A DNA stretch of 64,000 nucleotides from Melieria omissa. Its lineage: Eukaryota; Arthropoda; Insecta; Diptera; Ulidiidae. The notes under the pieces are model-generated. The model had not been told where the DNA came from, searched no databases, and saw only the letters and a list, made by a program, of their open reading frames with translations. The stretch lies in the NCBI GenBank assembly GCA_963971225.1, contig OZ020268.1, positions 55,179,900-55,243,899 on the forward strand. Reading direction: 5' to 3'. How positions within the stretch are numbered: the first letter of the stretch is position 1; the number at the start of each line of letters is the position of its first letter. The position numbers and the translations under genes were made by a program. Shown piece by piece: positions 1 to 13,099 of this stretch.

Positions 1-450
1 TACAAAGTGCAGCTTAATGACCAGCCAGTGTCGAGGATTAGCAATTAATTTGTGTAAAAGCATTAGAGGACATGTGAGCAGGATGCGCGCTCGGGTAGCA
101 TTTATGAGTGGGGGTGCATACTCGTATGCGAATTTACTGTAGGGGGCTGGATTGAGCGATTAAAATCGAAGCAACATACTCCTTACAAAGCATCACATGG
201 CACTTGTGAAATGGGACAGAGGATGTTGGTCGGATTTCAAAAAAGGTCTTGAGCGGAAATTGTCTAAGGAAAATGTGAAAGCTAAGCAAATATGACTCTT
301 GTGAGGTGAAGAGTTTTAATTTGTTGACCTCTAGCCATGGTTTCCTCTGCTCTGCAAGCAACCAAACCTCAAATGGTAGTTGGTAAAAAATCCAGCACTT
401 GTTGAAGTCGCATTCAAATCCTTTCAATTTGAATACAAAATTTTTTATTG
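1..450. other. non-coding stretch, no gene seen
   Basis: I see no coding signal, TIR or tandem repeat here. The open frame on the minus strand (134-457) has no recognisable domain, and its composition is like the surrounding AT-rich DNA. Confidence 0.6.
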
Positions 451-553
451 TATTCATTTTTATTTAATACAAAAATTTACTATTGAGCTTTTCATTTTGT
501 TGCTTTACACGTTTTACTGCTAAAAATATAAACATTAAAAAATCCTTTTTTTA

Positions 554-1085
554 CGAGGGCGGGTCAATAAGTCCGTGACTTTTTGAATGAAACACAGGTT
601 TTTGGATAAAAAGTTATTTTATTTTTCAACGTAGTCTCCTTTGAGATCTATACACTTAGCCCAACGTTTCTCCAGTTTTTTTATCCCTTCCGAAAAATAG
701 GATTTGTCGAGGTCTTCAAAATAGGCATTTGTTTGTGAAATGACTGCGTCATTTTAGGCAAATCTCTTTCCGCCGAGCCATTTCTTCAAGTTTGGGAACA
801 AGAAATAGTCACTTGGTGCTAGATCGGGTGAATAGGCGGGATGAGGGAGCAATTCGTAGTCCAATTCACGGATTTTTGCCATGGAAACTGCACATGTGTG
901 CACCCGTGCACACGAAATTCACTTTTCTCCATTTTCTTCTCAGTCAACGCGGTAGTCTGATATTAACGGCTGTCAAAAACAAACTAAATGTCGCAACTTG
1001 TTCAATTTTTGACAAGAGTCAACTGACAGATGACTATTGACGGGAGCAGTGTTGCCAAAGCCGCGGACTTATTGACCCGCCCTCG
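554..1085 (-). mobile_element. internally deleted mariner element
   Basis: Terminal inverted repeats start CGAGGGCGGGTCAATAAG on the left and end with the reverse complement on the right (GACCCGCCCTCG). Both are flanked by TA, the mariner target duplication (552-553 and 1086-1087). At about 532 bp the element is far shorter than a full mariner of about 1.3 kb. It keeps only the C-terminal third of the transposase on the minus strand, so it is non-autonomous. Confidence 0.9.
619..882 (-). pseudogene. mariner transposase C-terminal remnant
   Basis: Read on the minus strand, this gives a mariner transposase tail: a LLPHPAYSPDLAPSDYF-type block with the third catalytic aspartate of the D,D34D triad, then FLFPNLKKWLGG and a charged tail ending at a stop (619-621). 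There is an in-frame stop shortly after the LGGKRFA segment. The N-terminal helix-turn-helix and the first two catalytic aspartates are absent because of the internal deletion. It is non-functional. Confidence 0.85.
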
Positions 1086-1200
1086 TATTTTATTCATTTT
1101 TATTTAATAAAAAATATACTATTGACTTTTTCATTTTGTTGCTTTACATGTTTTACTGCTAAAAATATTTTGCTGCTAAAAATATAAAAATTAAAAAAAT

Positions 1201-2499
1201 TCTTTCAATATTTATAGCAGCCTTTTGGGCGCATTGTCGTTAAGTAGGTTAGCAACTTTCTACTTTTTCCTTTTTTTCTTCCTCATATTGCCGCTAGCAA
1301 TAAAAACAAAAGCCAAAAGCAAAGCGAAATGGTAACGTTTTTATTTCATTTTTTTTCTTTTTCTATTTTTCCCCATTTTTTTTTCTTTTATTTCTGTTCT
1401 TTTTTTATTTTTTTGTGAGAGCAAAAAATGAGCGCAAAATGGAGTTGCACATTGTTATTTGGAATAAATATATTTTTTGCGTATTGTGTAAAAGTTACTC
1501 AACTGGAAACAATCATAACGAGTTGCGTACCGACGATGAGTTGTAAAATAAAAATAAAACACAGCTTGCACGCTTTAAAGTGTTGCACTTTATGGTGGAA
1601 TATATTTCAATTTTTCCCCTTTTTTTTCCATTACTTTTTTGTATTTTGTTTGCCTTTATTGTTTTTACTTTTGAGTGGAGTGAAAGTTACTTTGGACCTT
1701 TTGTGCAGTTTGAAGTTGCACGAGTACGAGTACTTTATGGAAATGTATATGCAAAAGTGTGTACATTTATAAGTATATAATGCGTTTTTACGTACAGAAA
1801 AAATATATAAAAATACTATACAACTTTAAAATTTGGTTTTTAATATTATTTCAAAGATTATGGACGGACCAACTGTTAACTTGAATTAAGAACCCTTGGT
1901 AAACCAAATAGTAGAAATGTAAGGCAGAGAGAGAGTGATCTATAAAAGAAAACTATTCAAATTACCTCACCAAAGGCTAAAAACCAAACAATCTAAATCG
2001 AATTATATTTAAACTCATCGCCCATAAAAAAGAAATTCATTAAAACTTTGATTGAATTTCATTAGAAATTCGATTTTAAGGTCTTTTATTTTCGAACATA
2101 AAACTTGATTATATGGTTTTAAAAGAGATGTGCTGGAGAGCAGGTGATGTATTTCGCAAATAATTTTCGTAAACAAATAATTTTCTTAATTTTCATAAAA
2201 AATTGTTGGTGAATCAAACTAAAATTGTCTGAAATTTTTTACACCACTGGTAAAACAGATTGTAATCCCATGAAAAGGAAATAGAAATGTAAAATAAAAA
2301 GGACAAAGAAATGTAATTAAATATTTAAACCCTAAATGTTTTTATAAAAATACATTATTTTCAGAAAACATAAATTTGCCCATAAAGTTATGCATATAGC
2401 CAAAATATAGACAGAATTTCTAACCAGAGGGTTCGGGAAAATTTATTTCGAAATTTTAATATTTCTTTATAATATTTATAATTATTTTTTATATATTTA
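1201..2499. other. AT-rich non-coding stretch
   Basis: This is poly-T and A/T-rich sequence. The open frames at 1428-1772 and 1580-1780 overlap in different frames, are dominated by F/L/C residues from T-runs, and show no domain. I see no gene. Confidence 0.6.
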
Positions 2500-2501
2500 T
2501 A

Positions 2502-3246
2502 TCAGGTGTACAACTTTGCTTCCGCCGTTTTCCGATAGGTGGCTGTACCGGCTGAGGCTGGTTGAAATACATAGATGGTAATGCCTTTAAAGTGAGTGTG
2601 GACAGTGCCTAACGAATTGGCATCGCCGTTTCAGTGACAGTTGTTCTTGTTTTCGTATTATTCACGCTCGAAAATGTCCGTTTATGTGCCCAATTCTCGC
2701 CATTTGCGGGAAGTTTTACTTTTCTGTTACAATTCGAAAAAAAATGCAGCTGAAGCGCATCGAATGCTCTCAGAAACTTACGGTGATGCTGCTCTGAGTG
2801 AAAGAACGTGTCGGGAGTGGTTTCAACGTTTTAAAAATGGTGATTTCGACATGACAAAGTCATCCTCCAACACGACAATGCTCGGCCTCACGTCGCAAAA
2901 GTGGTCAAAAAGTACCTGGAAACGCTGAAATGGGAAGTCTTGCCCCACCCGCCGTATTCCCCAGATGTCGCCCCTTCTGACTTCCACCTATTCCGTTCGA
3001 TGGCACACGGCCTGGCAGATCAACATTTTCAATCCTTCGAAGAATTGGAAAAATGGATTGCTTCATGGATAGCGTCAAAAGAGGACTCCTTTTTTCGAGC
3101 CGGGATCCGAAAATTGCCGGAAAGATGGGAGAAAGTTGTCGCTAGCGACGGACAATACTTTGAATAATACATCTGTAAGCACTTTTTCGCAATAAAGCTT
3201 TTAATTTTGAAAAAAAAAAACGGCGGACGCAAAGTTGTACACCTGA
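2502..3246 (+). mobile_element. second, different mariner element, internally deleted
   Basis: The termini are TCAGGTGTACAACTTTGC and its inverted copy GCAAAGTTGTACACCTGA, flanked by TA on both sides (2500-2501 and 3247-3248). The 745-bp element encodes both ends of a mariner transposase but lacks the middle. Its TIR and protein differ from the copy at 554-1085, so the two belong to different mariner lineages. The N-terminal sequence looks like the mauritiana-type subfamily, which is inferred from general resemblance only. Confidence 0.92.
2674..3167 (+). pseudogene. mariner transposase, deleted and frameshifted
   Basis: The ATG at 2674 opens the N-terminal DNA-binding region (MSVYVPNSRHLREVLLFCY, then CREWFQRFKNGDFDM). 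Near 2870 the frame jumps to a second open frame containing DNARPHVAKVVKKYLE and LPHPPYSPDVAPSDFHLF, which ends at TAA 3165-3167. The second and third catalytic aspartates survive, but the first and the linker are deleted. The junction (around codons TKSSSNTT / HDNARPH) also shifts the frame, so no active transposase can be made. Confidence 0.88.
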
Positions 3247-3248
3247 TA

Positions 3249-6200
3249 ATATTTATTTTTCTTGCACAAATTACATATCAAGACTTTTAAGTTTTCTACA
3301 AAAAAATATTAAAACAATATAATATATAATCTTGTATGGCCACTCTGAAATACTCTGAGTTCAACGTGCCTCTATTAAAGTTCATCAAAAACACTCGTTT
3401 CCACACTTGACAGACGGACAAACACTAGACTCGTAGAAACACTAGAACTGATCTGATATCGCTTAGGACTCATTTTATTCGATCTATTCGTGGTTCGTTG
3501 TATAGCCAGTTATACCTGGTTCTCCTGGCTACAGGACTCACACTCCATCACACGTGATTTCCTTTTCGAACGCTGAAAATTTCTACTGTTTGTAAGTCAC
3601 CACGTGACAGAACCTTTGGGATCAACGAAATTACAAATAGCGTCTTTGTTGCAAGCGCACCCTTCCACACACACACACACACACACACATGCACACACAA
3701 GTATATTAATGCGTTAGCGTCTACGGCAAATGCAATTGGCAACGTGATACGGCAATCATTTCCATAATGCGGCAATCATAATCGCCACAAATGTGAACGT
3801 GAAAATTTGATTTTTCATTTCCTGGCGAAAATTCTCCTCGCATTTGCAACGCATAAATCAGATTTATTTTTCCATTTGCCATCTTTTGCATTACATTTTG
3901 GCATTTCTTTCATGCGGGCTGCAACTGCGCCAACTGCTGTCGACGGTGTTTTCAAGCGGCCGGAAGCGTAACCGCAATTCGACCACAGGCGCAATTTGTT
4001 GCGAGTTGTTATTGTTGTTGCTGTTGCTGATGCTGTTATATTGGCGAGCCGGCACTCGAGACAAGAACACGAACCGCTCGTGCATATTTCATGAGCGCTG
4101 TGTACGCTGCGACATGTGTACGCGTGTTTGTGGCTGCCAGTCCGTGTGGGGTGTACATGTGCCACCTAGTGTTGTTGTTGTTGCTGTGCGTGTAAATGAC
4201 AAAAATGTATTTTCGCTCATTTTTTTTTCTGATGCATTACAAATGTTTGCAAACAACAACAACATTGCGCACAGCCAACCACAACTATGTACAAGTGCCA
4301 ATTGCAACAGTTTTCCACAGCGGCAACAACAACTACAGCAACAACAGCAGCTGTTAACGAATGAGTGACAGCAGTTCGAGGCACAACCAACTATGAAAGT
4401 GCAGAATTTTAAAGTTGACAATCACAGCAAAGTGCGTGAAATTTTGCCTTTGCATGTGTTGAAAGAAAGGCAGGAACGAATGTTGCTGAAATGTCAAAGC
4501 GCACCTAACCTAAAAACTAGTTGCCAGCTTGGCAATAGTTCTTTATGTAGTTTGTGCAACAAATGGGGGGAAAAAGTGCTGTTCTCAGTGAGAAAATAGC
4601 TGAAAGTTTATTTTTGGAGTATTTGAGTAAAACACTTTCAAAAAATAGTAAAATGCATAAAAAAATTGAACAAATAAGCCAAATGAACAGGGTTCTGAGC
4701 AAAATTAGTATTGTTTAATTAAATATTTAAAAATTTATTTATTACTTATTTATATAAATATTTGTTTAAATTCATAATTTCACAGAGATTGATAGTTTTT
4801 TAAGATTTTTTTATATAGTACTCGATTCTCAAAAGAACTGGGAGTTCTCCATACTTGAAAGTATTGGCTATAAATACTAGAAACTGTGCAGAAGTGAATA
4901 TTGCTTCTGGTACTTTAAGTATCTTGTTTTTGCTGAGAGCAAAAGTCCGCCCATCAAGACTTTTGCTCATGGCATTACTTTCAATTGAATTATTTTTATT
5001 ATGTTTTCTTGAACATTCGAGATTTTGGGCTATCAGCTAAAGACATTAAAATTAAAAATAAAATAAAAATAATATAAAATAAATTAAAATAATATAAAAT
5101 AAAATAAAAATAAAATAAATTAAAATATAATAAAATAAAATAAAATAAATTAAAATAAATTAAAATAAAGTAATTAAATTAAATTTACTTTAATACTCAT
5201 TTTCAATTTATTTTAAACACACACAAATACTTACTAGAAATTAGTAGCGGGTAAATATTTTTTGTGATTGTTTTATATTTCAATCATGTTTTTTTTTTGT
5301 AGAATCAAAGCGCTCGCACGACATTTGATGGTTATGCAAAAGTTTAATGTAGCAAAAGCGTGATTTAATGCATTAGTGTGCCAAAAATTTCAACTAATTC
5401 AACTAACTAGCTATGCCAAGTACGCCAAAGTCTTTATGTAAATATTTTAATGACCAATGCAAATTTCATACGCATTAAGGCCTAGGAACCGCCTCCAGTT
5501 GTGAACAAAACAAACAAAAGTTTTGTAGGTGAAAGTAATTTGCAACAAATGATATCCACTGAAACCTAAGTAAAGTACAAATTCATTCAATTCTTTTAGA
5601 GAACTAGCAACATTTGTTGTACGCATTCTTTGGCCTCGCCCCTTCCCCCCCCCCTTCCAGTGCAATTGCCACTCTGTACCGCTGCCGCGCGCAAATCTCC
5701 CTCGGCTTGGCTTGTCTAGTGGCATTAATTCAATTTTGCGGCGCACCCAATGCACAGCCACGTTCGAAATTCGCTTAATCAGCCACTTGAGCCACTGCGA
5801 CAAACGACGCAATTGTCGTCTGATTGCAGGCGCTGCAAGTGCTGGCGCCTGCGACAAGCAGCAGCGGCACACGGTGACAGGCCATTCGTTAGCAGCAAAT
5901 TCCTGTCGAATACTTTGTCGTTGGTCGCTCGAGACAAGCCGCGCCGCTTGTGCGCCTAAACGTTCGATGACGCCATCGCTGACACCTGCGCAGTGCTCGC
6001 GCCCAAGCGGCTTTGTCTAAATGGATTATGTTGTTAATTAGGCCTGCAGCGATGTGTGGTGCGCCGTTCCGCGCCCCCCGCCCTCCTCGCCTGTCGCATT
6101 TTCGCACTTGAACAATTTCTAATTTTACACCTTTTTGCGTCTTTGGCGCCCCCTGACCAGGACTGTTCCGTATATATTTGCGCTAAGCGTGACACCGTTT

Positions 6201-6889
6201 TGTAGGTGGAGCTATTGTTGCTGTTGTACAAAATTGATTGCTAGTTACTTTTTCTGCTCTTGTTTTTGTTTTGATTGGGATCGCCACAATTAGGCGTTTT
6301 GGGCAGGAGGAATATTTTTCGTCGAATTTTTCCGCTTTTCACCCAGACGTGTTGGTTTTTCTTAGCACCGCGTCGAGGCGTCAACATTTCACGGTCACGT
6401 ACAAAATCTGGCAATGCCTGAAAGTGTAGTGCCGAGGCGGCGACAACACAACGCCCACACACTTCGCAGCCGGCCGAAACGTGATACGTGCAACTTTCAG
6501 TTTCTTAATAACTATGCAGCGACGAAGGGCAGAGAAAATATTGCCGATAGCTGTAAACAAAGTTGCAAGTGAGGGTGAAAAGTTGTTATTAGAAATTACA
6601 CAGTCAATATGTGTTCAGGCGAGTGTTGTGAGAGTCATTAATAAACGTTATTTTATTGACATTATTTTGAAAAGCGGAGTAACATACATATACAAACATA
6701 CAGATACAAAAATATAATCATGAACATATTTCTATGTGTAAAAACTCAATTGGACTAATTTCAGAAAGAAAACTCTATGTAATCTATTTATACTTCTACT
6801 ATAAACTATACGTTCTTTGCTGGTTAAGTAGAGTTTGCCACACTCTTATCGGGTATCACAATGAACCTCCGAACTGTGAGATAACTATG
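3249..6889. other. long non-coding stretch with microsatellites
   Basis: It contains a (CA)n run (3666-3689), CAA/CAG-rich DNA around 4010-4350, and a GC-richer patch at 5640-6110. The frames 3844-4368 (174 aa) and 5447-6020 are overlapping frames on both strands with homopolymer-like composition and no domain. A 10-bp-stem hairpin (AGCAAAAGTC / GACTTTTGCT) sits at 4938-4969. I see no supportable gene. Confidence 0.55.
5050..5176. repeat. degenerate ATAAA-type microsatellite
   Basis: AT-only pentanucleotide-like repeat (AAAAT/AAATT units), similar to the arrays near 30.1 kb and 37.8-38.0 kb. Confidence 0.85.
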
Positions 6890-6894
6890 AAATT

Positions 6895-7925
6895 TTGACT
6901 CACTTTTTAGTGAGTTCTCAGTGAGCCTCACTTTTGCCAAAAATTCAACTCAATTTTGTCTAAATTTCGACTCACTCCTTGTACTTTTAATTCAATTTCA
7001 ACTCAGGTTTGACTACATTTCGACTACCTTCGACTCCACTTCGACTCACGTTTGACTACATTTCGACTCTCTTCGGCTAAATTTTTACTACAATCACTCC
7101 CGACCCACTTTTGACTTCTATTCGACTCACTTTTCAATACATTAAGACTCAATTTTGACTACACTCACTCTTGCCTTACTTTTGACTGCATTTGGACTCA
7201 CTTTTTAATACGATAAAACTACATTTGGACTACAATCACTCTCGATTAATTTTTGACTGCATTTTGACTCACTTTTTAATAGATGTCAATTAAGTTTTGA
7301 CTACATTTTGACTCACTGTGAAGTAAGTTGAAGTACTAAACTCTGTCTCGACTCACTTTTGACTACAAATCAGCTCATTTTTGATTACATTTCGAATAAC
7401 TTTTATATATATTTTAACTCACTTCTGGCTACATTTCGACTCAATTTTGACTACACTCACTCTTGACTCACTTTTTAATACATTATGACTCAATTTTGAC
7501 TAATCAGTCTTTTAAGTTTCAATTCGGTTTCAAACACATTTCGACTCATTTTTAAGTGAATTTCAACTTAGTTTTAACTACCTTTTGACTAAATTTTGAT
7601 TACATTTCAACTCAGCTTTGACTACATTTCGGCTCACTCTTCGATTCATTTTTGACTACATATCAACTCCGTTTTGACTACATTTCGACTTCCTTCGATC
7701 CCATTTCGACACAATTTTGACTACACTCACCCTTGACTCACTTTAGACATCATTTCGACTCACTTTTGAGTAGATTACAATTCAGTTTTCACTACATTTC
7801 GACTCACTTTTAAGTAAATTTCAACTCAGTTTTAACTAAATTTCGACTAAATTTTGACTACAGTCAGTTTTGACTAAATAATTTCGACTCACTTTTCAAT
7901 ACACTACCACTCAATCTTGGGTACA
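6895..7925. repeat. degenerate minisatellite, about 1 kb, unit about 20-22 bp
   Basis: The stretch is built from variants of the unit TTTTGACTACATTTCGACTC, often with CACTTTT between units. Dozens of copies are visible, with substitutions and length changes. Some sub-blocks recur as higher-order units, for instance those containing ACACTCACTCTTGACTCAC. Every frame is quickly closed by stops, so it is not coding. The decay suggests an old array. Confidence 0.9.
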
Positions 7926-7929
7926 TTAT

Positions 7930-10900
7930 TTCCATCGTTTTCCGTTTCCGACTCGACAAGTTCGCATCAAACTTTTTAGCCACTTGTGCTAAACGGGGCT
8001 GTCACGCTTCGGCAGCCTACAATAAATCATATATAGACGTTGTCGGCTAATGCACACCTCGAGCCAGCACGCGTCGGCAAGTTTGTGGGACCAGTGGATA
8101 CCTCTCACTGTGGCTTCACAGACGTGACGCACTTGCCCACCCGCACATGGCTGTGTTGTTGCTATTATTGGATTTTGCCACTGCCGGCTGCTAATACAGC
8201 GCGGCTACAGACTTGTTGTTGCTTTAATTTCTTTGGACATTGTACAAAATAAATTTTAATTAAATATCTGAAAAGTCGTGGAATTCCCGCTGTGCGGGGA
8301 CGCAGCATAACAGCCACAGCAACAATAACAACAGTCAGCTACGACTGAAATACAGAAATCAAGCACTGTACCATGTTTAGCCGCCACGTAGGCAGCGGCC
8401 GCACGAGCTGACTGGAGCGAGTAAGCGCGGTCCTTTGGCATCTGCGAGTCCTGGCAACGTTGGCTTTATATATAAGTATGTATCTATATACAAGTCCGTG
8501 TATGCAAAATGTTGTACGGCCTTTATTTTTCTGTTTCTACATTTTTTTGTTGTATTTCTATCATATTTTGTCTCTGTTGAAGTGCGTCGGCCGTGCGCTG
8601 CCACTTTTTGGGGGTTGCTTTCCGTTGCCATTTGCGGCTTTAAGCATGTTGTGTTTGTATTTGTATTTGCTTTACAATTAGAGTTATGGTTGACATTGGC
8701 GTGTGGCGTGCGTCGACATAGGAAACCGGCCGACTGGTTGGCTGTTTGCCTTACGGTATCCATAACATGTGGCAGCACCCTTTGCGGAAAATCAAACTGC
8801 CGTCGTTGCGTTGCGTTGCGCTGCCCAGAACGGCGGTTGTCAGGTTGTCGAGCCGCACACTGTTGACTCCTGGCGTAGGGTTGTTGACATGGTGTTGCAG
8901 CATTTCAATTTTTGTTATTTATTTATTTTCTTTTTTGTGTACGTCAATTCAAGTCGAGCGTGTGGGCATGGAGCTTTAATATTTGACGCTGATTGCTGCT
9001 ATGTGGCATTTTAAAGCTTTATAATTTCATGTCTATGAAAATAAGAATTGAACAACTTTGGTTTTGTGTTTCGTAATAATTTTGCAAAAGTTTCTGCTTA
9101 AAATGCAGCAAACCACTCGAAAGTTTCTGCCTCGTTAAAAACGTTTTACCTGGCAAAATGATGCCAGCACTTGAACGGCAGACGGCCTTTACTTATCTGC
9201 GCGCAATTATTGCACGCAAACAGCGCACACACATACATAACCTAACATTGGAACGAGCACTTGTCGTTGTTGGCGCAATGGCGGTGATGGTGCTTAGGTG
9301 TATGTGTGTGTCTGAGTGTTTGTGTGTATGTGTCATGGCATGGAAATGAAAACCAAAACTGCATTTCATTTCAATTTGAATCAAAATTCATTTCATCATC
9401 CACAAACACCGAACAACAGCATCGAATTCTTCATTATTTTTTATTTGCATTTTCAAATTTCACATTAGAAATTCAAAATTCTGTCATTTCAAATATTAGT
9501 GCCAGCTGTGATGTGTCTCGTGACAAACCAGCACCCATTCCAACCCCCACACTCTGCACCCCAGTTGCCATGTGGGTTGCAGTTATGCTGCGCAAATATT
9601 GACATATGTTACCGTTATTGAATCGCTTAGATCGTTGCGGTTATTGTAGTTGCTTGGCAATCATGTCTTATCTTTTCGGCTGCTGCTCTCAAATGATTTG
9701 CTTTTTTTGTGTACACAAAAAATAATTCCAAATCCAAATTGGTTATGAGTGAAACGTGAGTAAAGCTTGGCCCAAAGTGAAATTGAAAGCGAAGCTACAG
9801 CAAATTGTTTGTCATCTTTTTTCTTATCAAATTGTACCATGTACCTAAGTGAAATTGAAATTGTGTTTAAATTGAAAATCCATTTTAAAAATGCAATCAA
9901 GCGTAACACCCAGTGGAAGCAATGAATGTTTTGTGCGTTTATTGCTGTCGGTTGCGCGCTCAAGTGGCTTCTGCTCGAGTTCACTCGCCCATGTGGTGGT
10001 TTCTTTGATTTGTGCATTGCGGTTGTGGACTGGATCAGCCACAACTGGTGCTATCAACGTCAATAAATTCAACTATAAGTACACCATAAACCTGCTTAGC
10101 ATTTCAGCTGCGAGCAGTGTTGGATCACTAAACCAGATTGTTTACCTGATGTTTGCCAAGGAGGTTTTTTGATGGCTTTTTTAAAGTTCTGCTTACATAA
10201 TTTTGATAAATACAATGCCATGCTAAGTGTTTTTCTTCCTCATGCAGTTTTTTTACACCTGTAAAGTTTGACGTCGCTCAGTTGACAATGCGGAAAAAAT
10301 TTTTCATCAAATTTTCTTTATATTAATTAATAACATTTCAATGCGAAATAATTTTTTTATTAAATTTTCTTTTTAATAACATTTCAATTACATTATCTAC
10401 CCACGACATCATCTGACATTTTCATCTAAGCGATTCCTTCTGCCGTTCAGCTTAAACAGAAATCTCATTAAATAAATGCCTTAAGGTATTTCGCTTAAAT
10501 GCGCAATTAACTTCCACCTGCAAACAGCGCAAAGCAAAACAATTTCTCCCAATAATTACAACGTTCAGTAAAAAAAAAAAAATTGCCAATATTTAGCTCG
10601 AGTTTCTGACTAATTTCGCTCATGCGAAACATTGACATCAGTGTGATTGATTGACAAACCTGGTGCCGCCGTCTAACGCTCACACTGCCAAATAGACCAA
10701 ATAGAGGCAACAACAACAATTACAACCCACTTCCGCCATATTCGAGACATTCAATTTTGTTCTGCGGCCAGCAACGGAACCGTGGTGTGCGTCCAATTGA
10801 GGCCGCCGCCAGAGCAATGCCTGAGGCCTGCCGCCACCGCACCGCACATGCCAAAGCGTAATTGATTTTTGCTGCCTGCCTACGGAATGGGCGCATGCAA

Positions 10901-12800
10901 TTCTTCGATTGCCCACTTCCCAGTAACGGCCCCGGAAGAAGAAACTCGCCGCCCACTAGCAAAACAGTGCGACATTTTCGCAGTCATTGCAGCGCATAAA
11001 ACGCCATTACGCACAGAAACTGCGCCCCATGCTCCCGAAAATTATTCCCCGCGGACATATGAACATTTGGCGACAAGTCGAGCTGGCATTTTGCTCAACG
11101 TGTGCGATTTTTTGCTGCTTACCGGAAACGGAAACGACCTTTAATTTGAATTTACTGTCAAGGCGAGGGTTTTTGCTGCTCTGCTGCAGCCTATTGTAGT
11201 AATTGCGACCATTAAGTGTTTGTCTGTCTATTGGTCTGTCTGCCTATTTGTCTGTCTACCTATTTGTCTGTCCGTCTGGCAATTCAACTCTAGACTTTAT
11301 TGTTTGTGTTGCCATTGTTGAAACAACAAATTGAATGGCGCCCGCTTTGGCTGTGCCTATGTTGTCTGCCAACTCACATCGACTGTCTGCCTGATTATGC
11401 CTTGCGGTGAGCATAATTAAAATCGTTTGGCGTATTTCAGGTATTTCGCTGTCGATGCAATCTTCGGCCAGTCGTCCGAGTGGACACTGGACACAAAAAC
11501 CAACGCACAAAGCGCAACTTACAAAAGGGGCGAAAGTACACTTGGAAAAAATATGAACAAATTGTACATGTTGAAAAGTAAAGATTGCTCTGTTAAATGT
11601 TTTGAATGCTGGTTGCCTGATTTATGATTCTGTGTCATAGTTCAAGTTTTAGAAATTCTTTCATCAAAATCATTAAAAGACAGAGTCTACTTTGCGTGCT
11701 TCCAAGGGAATTTTATGAGTAAATATGGCCTATAATGGGTTAACAGACAGACAGACAGACAGACAGTTTTAGTGTTAGCAAATAACATCTTAAAAGGAGT
11801 AAAGATTAATTGCTCAAAGCTTCAGAGACCTGTTAATTTTAATTTTTTCTTCTTTCAAACATTTTCTCGTCAGCATTTAAATTGTCTCTATTTTATTTTC
11901 TATTTAATTTTGCATTTATTTTCTTGTTTTCAAATTTATTTCAATTCAATTTAAAGAATTTTCCTTTACATACAGAGAAACCATTCCCCCAAGGAGTAAT
12001 GTCTTGGAATTGAAGATAAATTTCTACCAGAAGTCAAGGGAACCTCTTGATAGATAAACATTTATCTAAGCATTGGATCTGATTTGCTAAAGCTATCAGC
12101 TAAATGTGCACAAAATTAAGCGCAAAAGCCACACTGGCAAGCGGAACTGTCAGTGCGTCCAAAACGTAAGCTGGCAGCATAAAAAATTCAAATCAACTTT
12201 AAGCGGCTTATCCCATTTGCCTTAACTAAACAACCAATCAGACTACAATCGTGACTACCACTTACGCCCACTTACACCCCCCACGAGTGCCACAGCAAAT
12301 GACAATGTCAAAAGCAGCGCAACAAAAACTCACACAAACAAAAAATCATTTAACATGGCAGCCAAATGGAGCGAAAATGTGGGCGGTTTGGCATGTAGAC
12401 ATGAACCCAGCAAACACCAAATCTCTTTCCATTTCAGACGCTTAAACCAATTTTGTAGTCGAGCTGCAGTAAATTTGCGCTTTTTAACACAGCACAACAT
12501 AAACAGTGCGTTGGTAATTAAGCTGTGAGAAAGGAACGATAACGCAAATTGAACTTCTCACAGGCTGTCTCCGAAATCCGCTTTGCCTCAATCAAATATA
12601 TCAAAACATTTAGACGACTTGTCCCTCTCTTTCTCTGTTTTCTTACTGACCACAAGAAATTGTAGCTTCAAGTGTAAACGTTAATGCAATGTACTTGAAT
12701 TACATGTTGTGAAATGTGGGCAACACTGGTTGGCTCCAGTGGCCTCGCGCGATTAGTGCTATAGTGCTTGATGTGAAAAAATAAATTGTTAAGATAATAA
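7930..12800. other. non-coding stretch with GC-richer patches
   Basis: Several overlapping frames exist on both strands (8377-8866, 8746-9014, 9661-10172, 10680-11199), but none shows a recognisable domain, signal peptide or consistent codon bias. CA/GT runs lie near 9220-9335 and an ACAG tetranucleotide run at 11742-11766. This may be regulatory DNA, but I cannot support a gene. Confidence 0.5.
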
Positions 12801-12823
12801 TGAAATCGCAAATCGCAATTAAA

Positions 12824-13099
12824 GTCGGAAAATACGAAGAAAACACCCATAATTTTATGTAATTTCACTCGATTTCGGTGAGTTCACTTGAAGTGGGCCA
12901 ATGCGAGAACGCGTTCGTATTTCACATGCAAACATTGCGACACCGATTAAGATGCAAAAAAAATTAAACACTTGCATTCATTGCGATTTTTTTGCCTAAG
13001 TGGCGTCATTATAACTTTTTTTCACCTCTTGAGGCCTCCTGATTAAATAAATTCTCAACTAATTAAAAAATAATGGGTGTTTTCTTCGTATTTTCCGAC
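12824..13099. repeat. perfect 27-bp inverted repeat within longer arms
   Basis: Positions 12824-12850 (starting GTCGGAAAATACGAAGAAAA) recur as a perfect reverse complement at 13073-13099, with 222 bp between the arms. With a few mismatches the arms extend outward by about 20 bp each. It could be the ends of a MITE or a hairpin RNA source. No transposon family is recognisable and no clear target duplication was found. Confidence 0.85.

Larger units (their letters stand above)
451..1200. repeat. about 100-bp direct repeat flanking a mariner
   Basis: The segment 451-550 (starting TATTCATTTTTATTTAATA) recurs at 1091-1200 in the same orientation. The copies differ by several substitutions and by an extra 15-bp ATTTTGCTGCTAAA-like stretch in the right copy. 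The mariner at 554-1085 lies exactly between them. Its 2-bp TA target duplication cannot account for a repeat this long. Confidence 0.8.

Noticed and set aside
3844..4368. 174-codon plus-strand frame with cysteine cluster
   Set aside because: It is dominated by Leu, Gln and Asn runs from CAA/TTG repeats, overlaps similar frames on the minus strand, and has no domain or start context.
5447..6020. Overlapping frames of 141 and 102 codons on opposite strands
   Set aside because: GC-rich DNA keeps both strands open by chance. There is no domain, no splice support and no codon bias.
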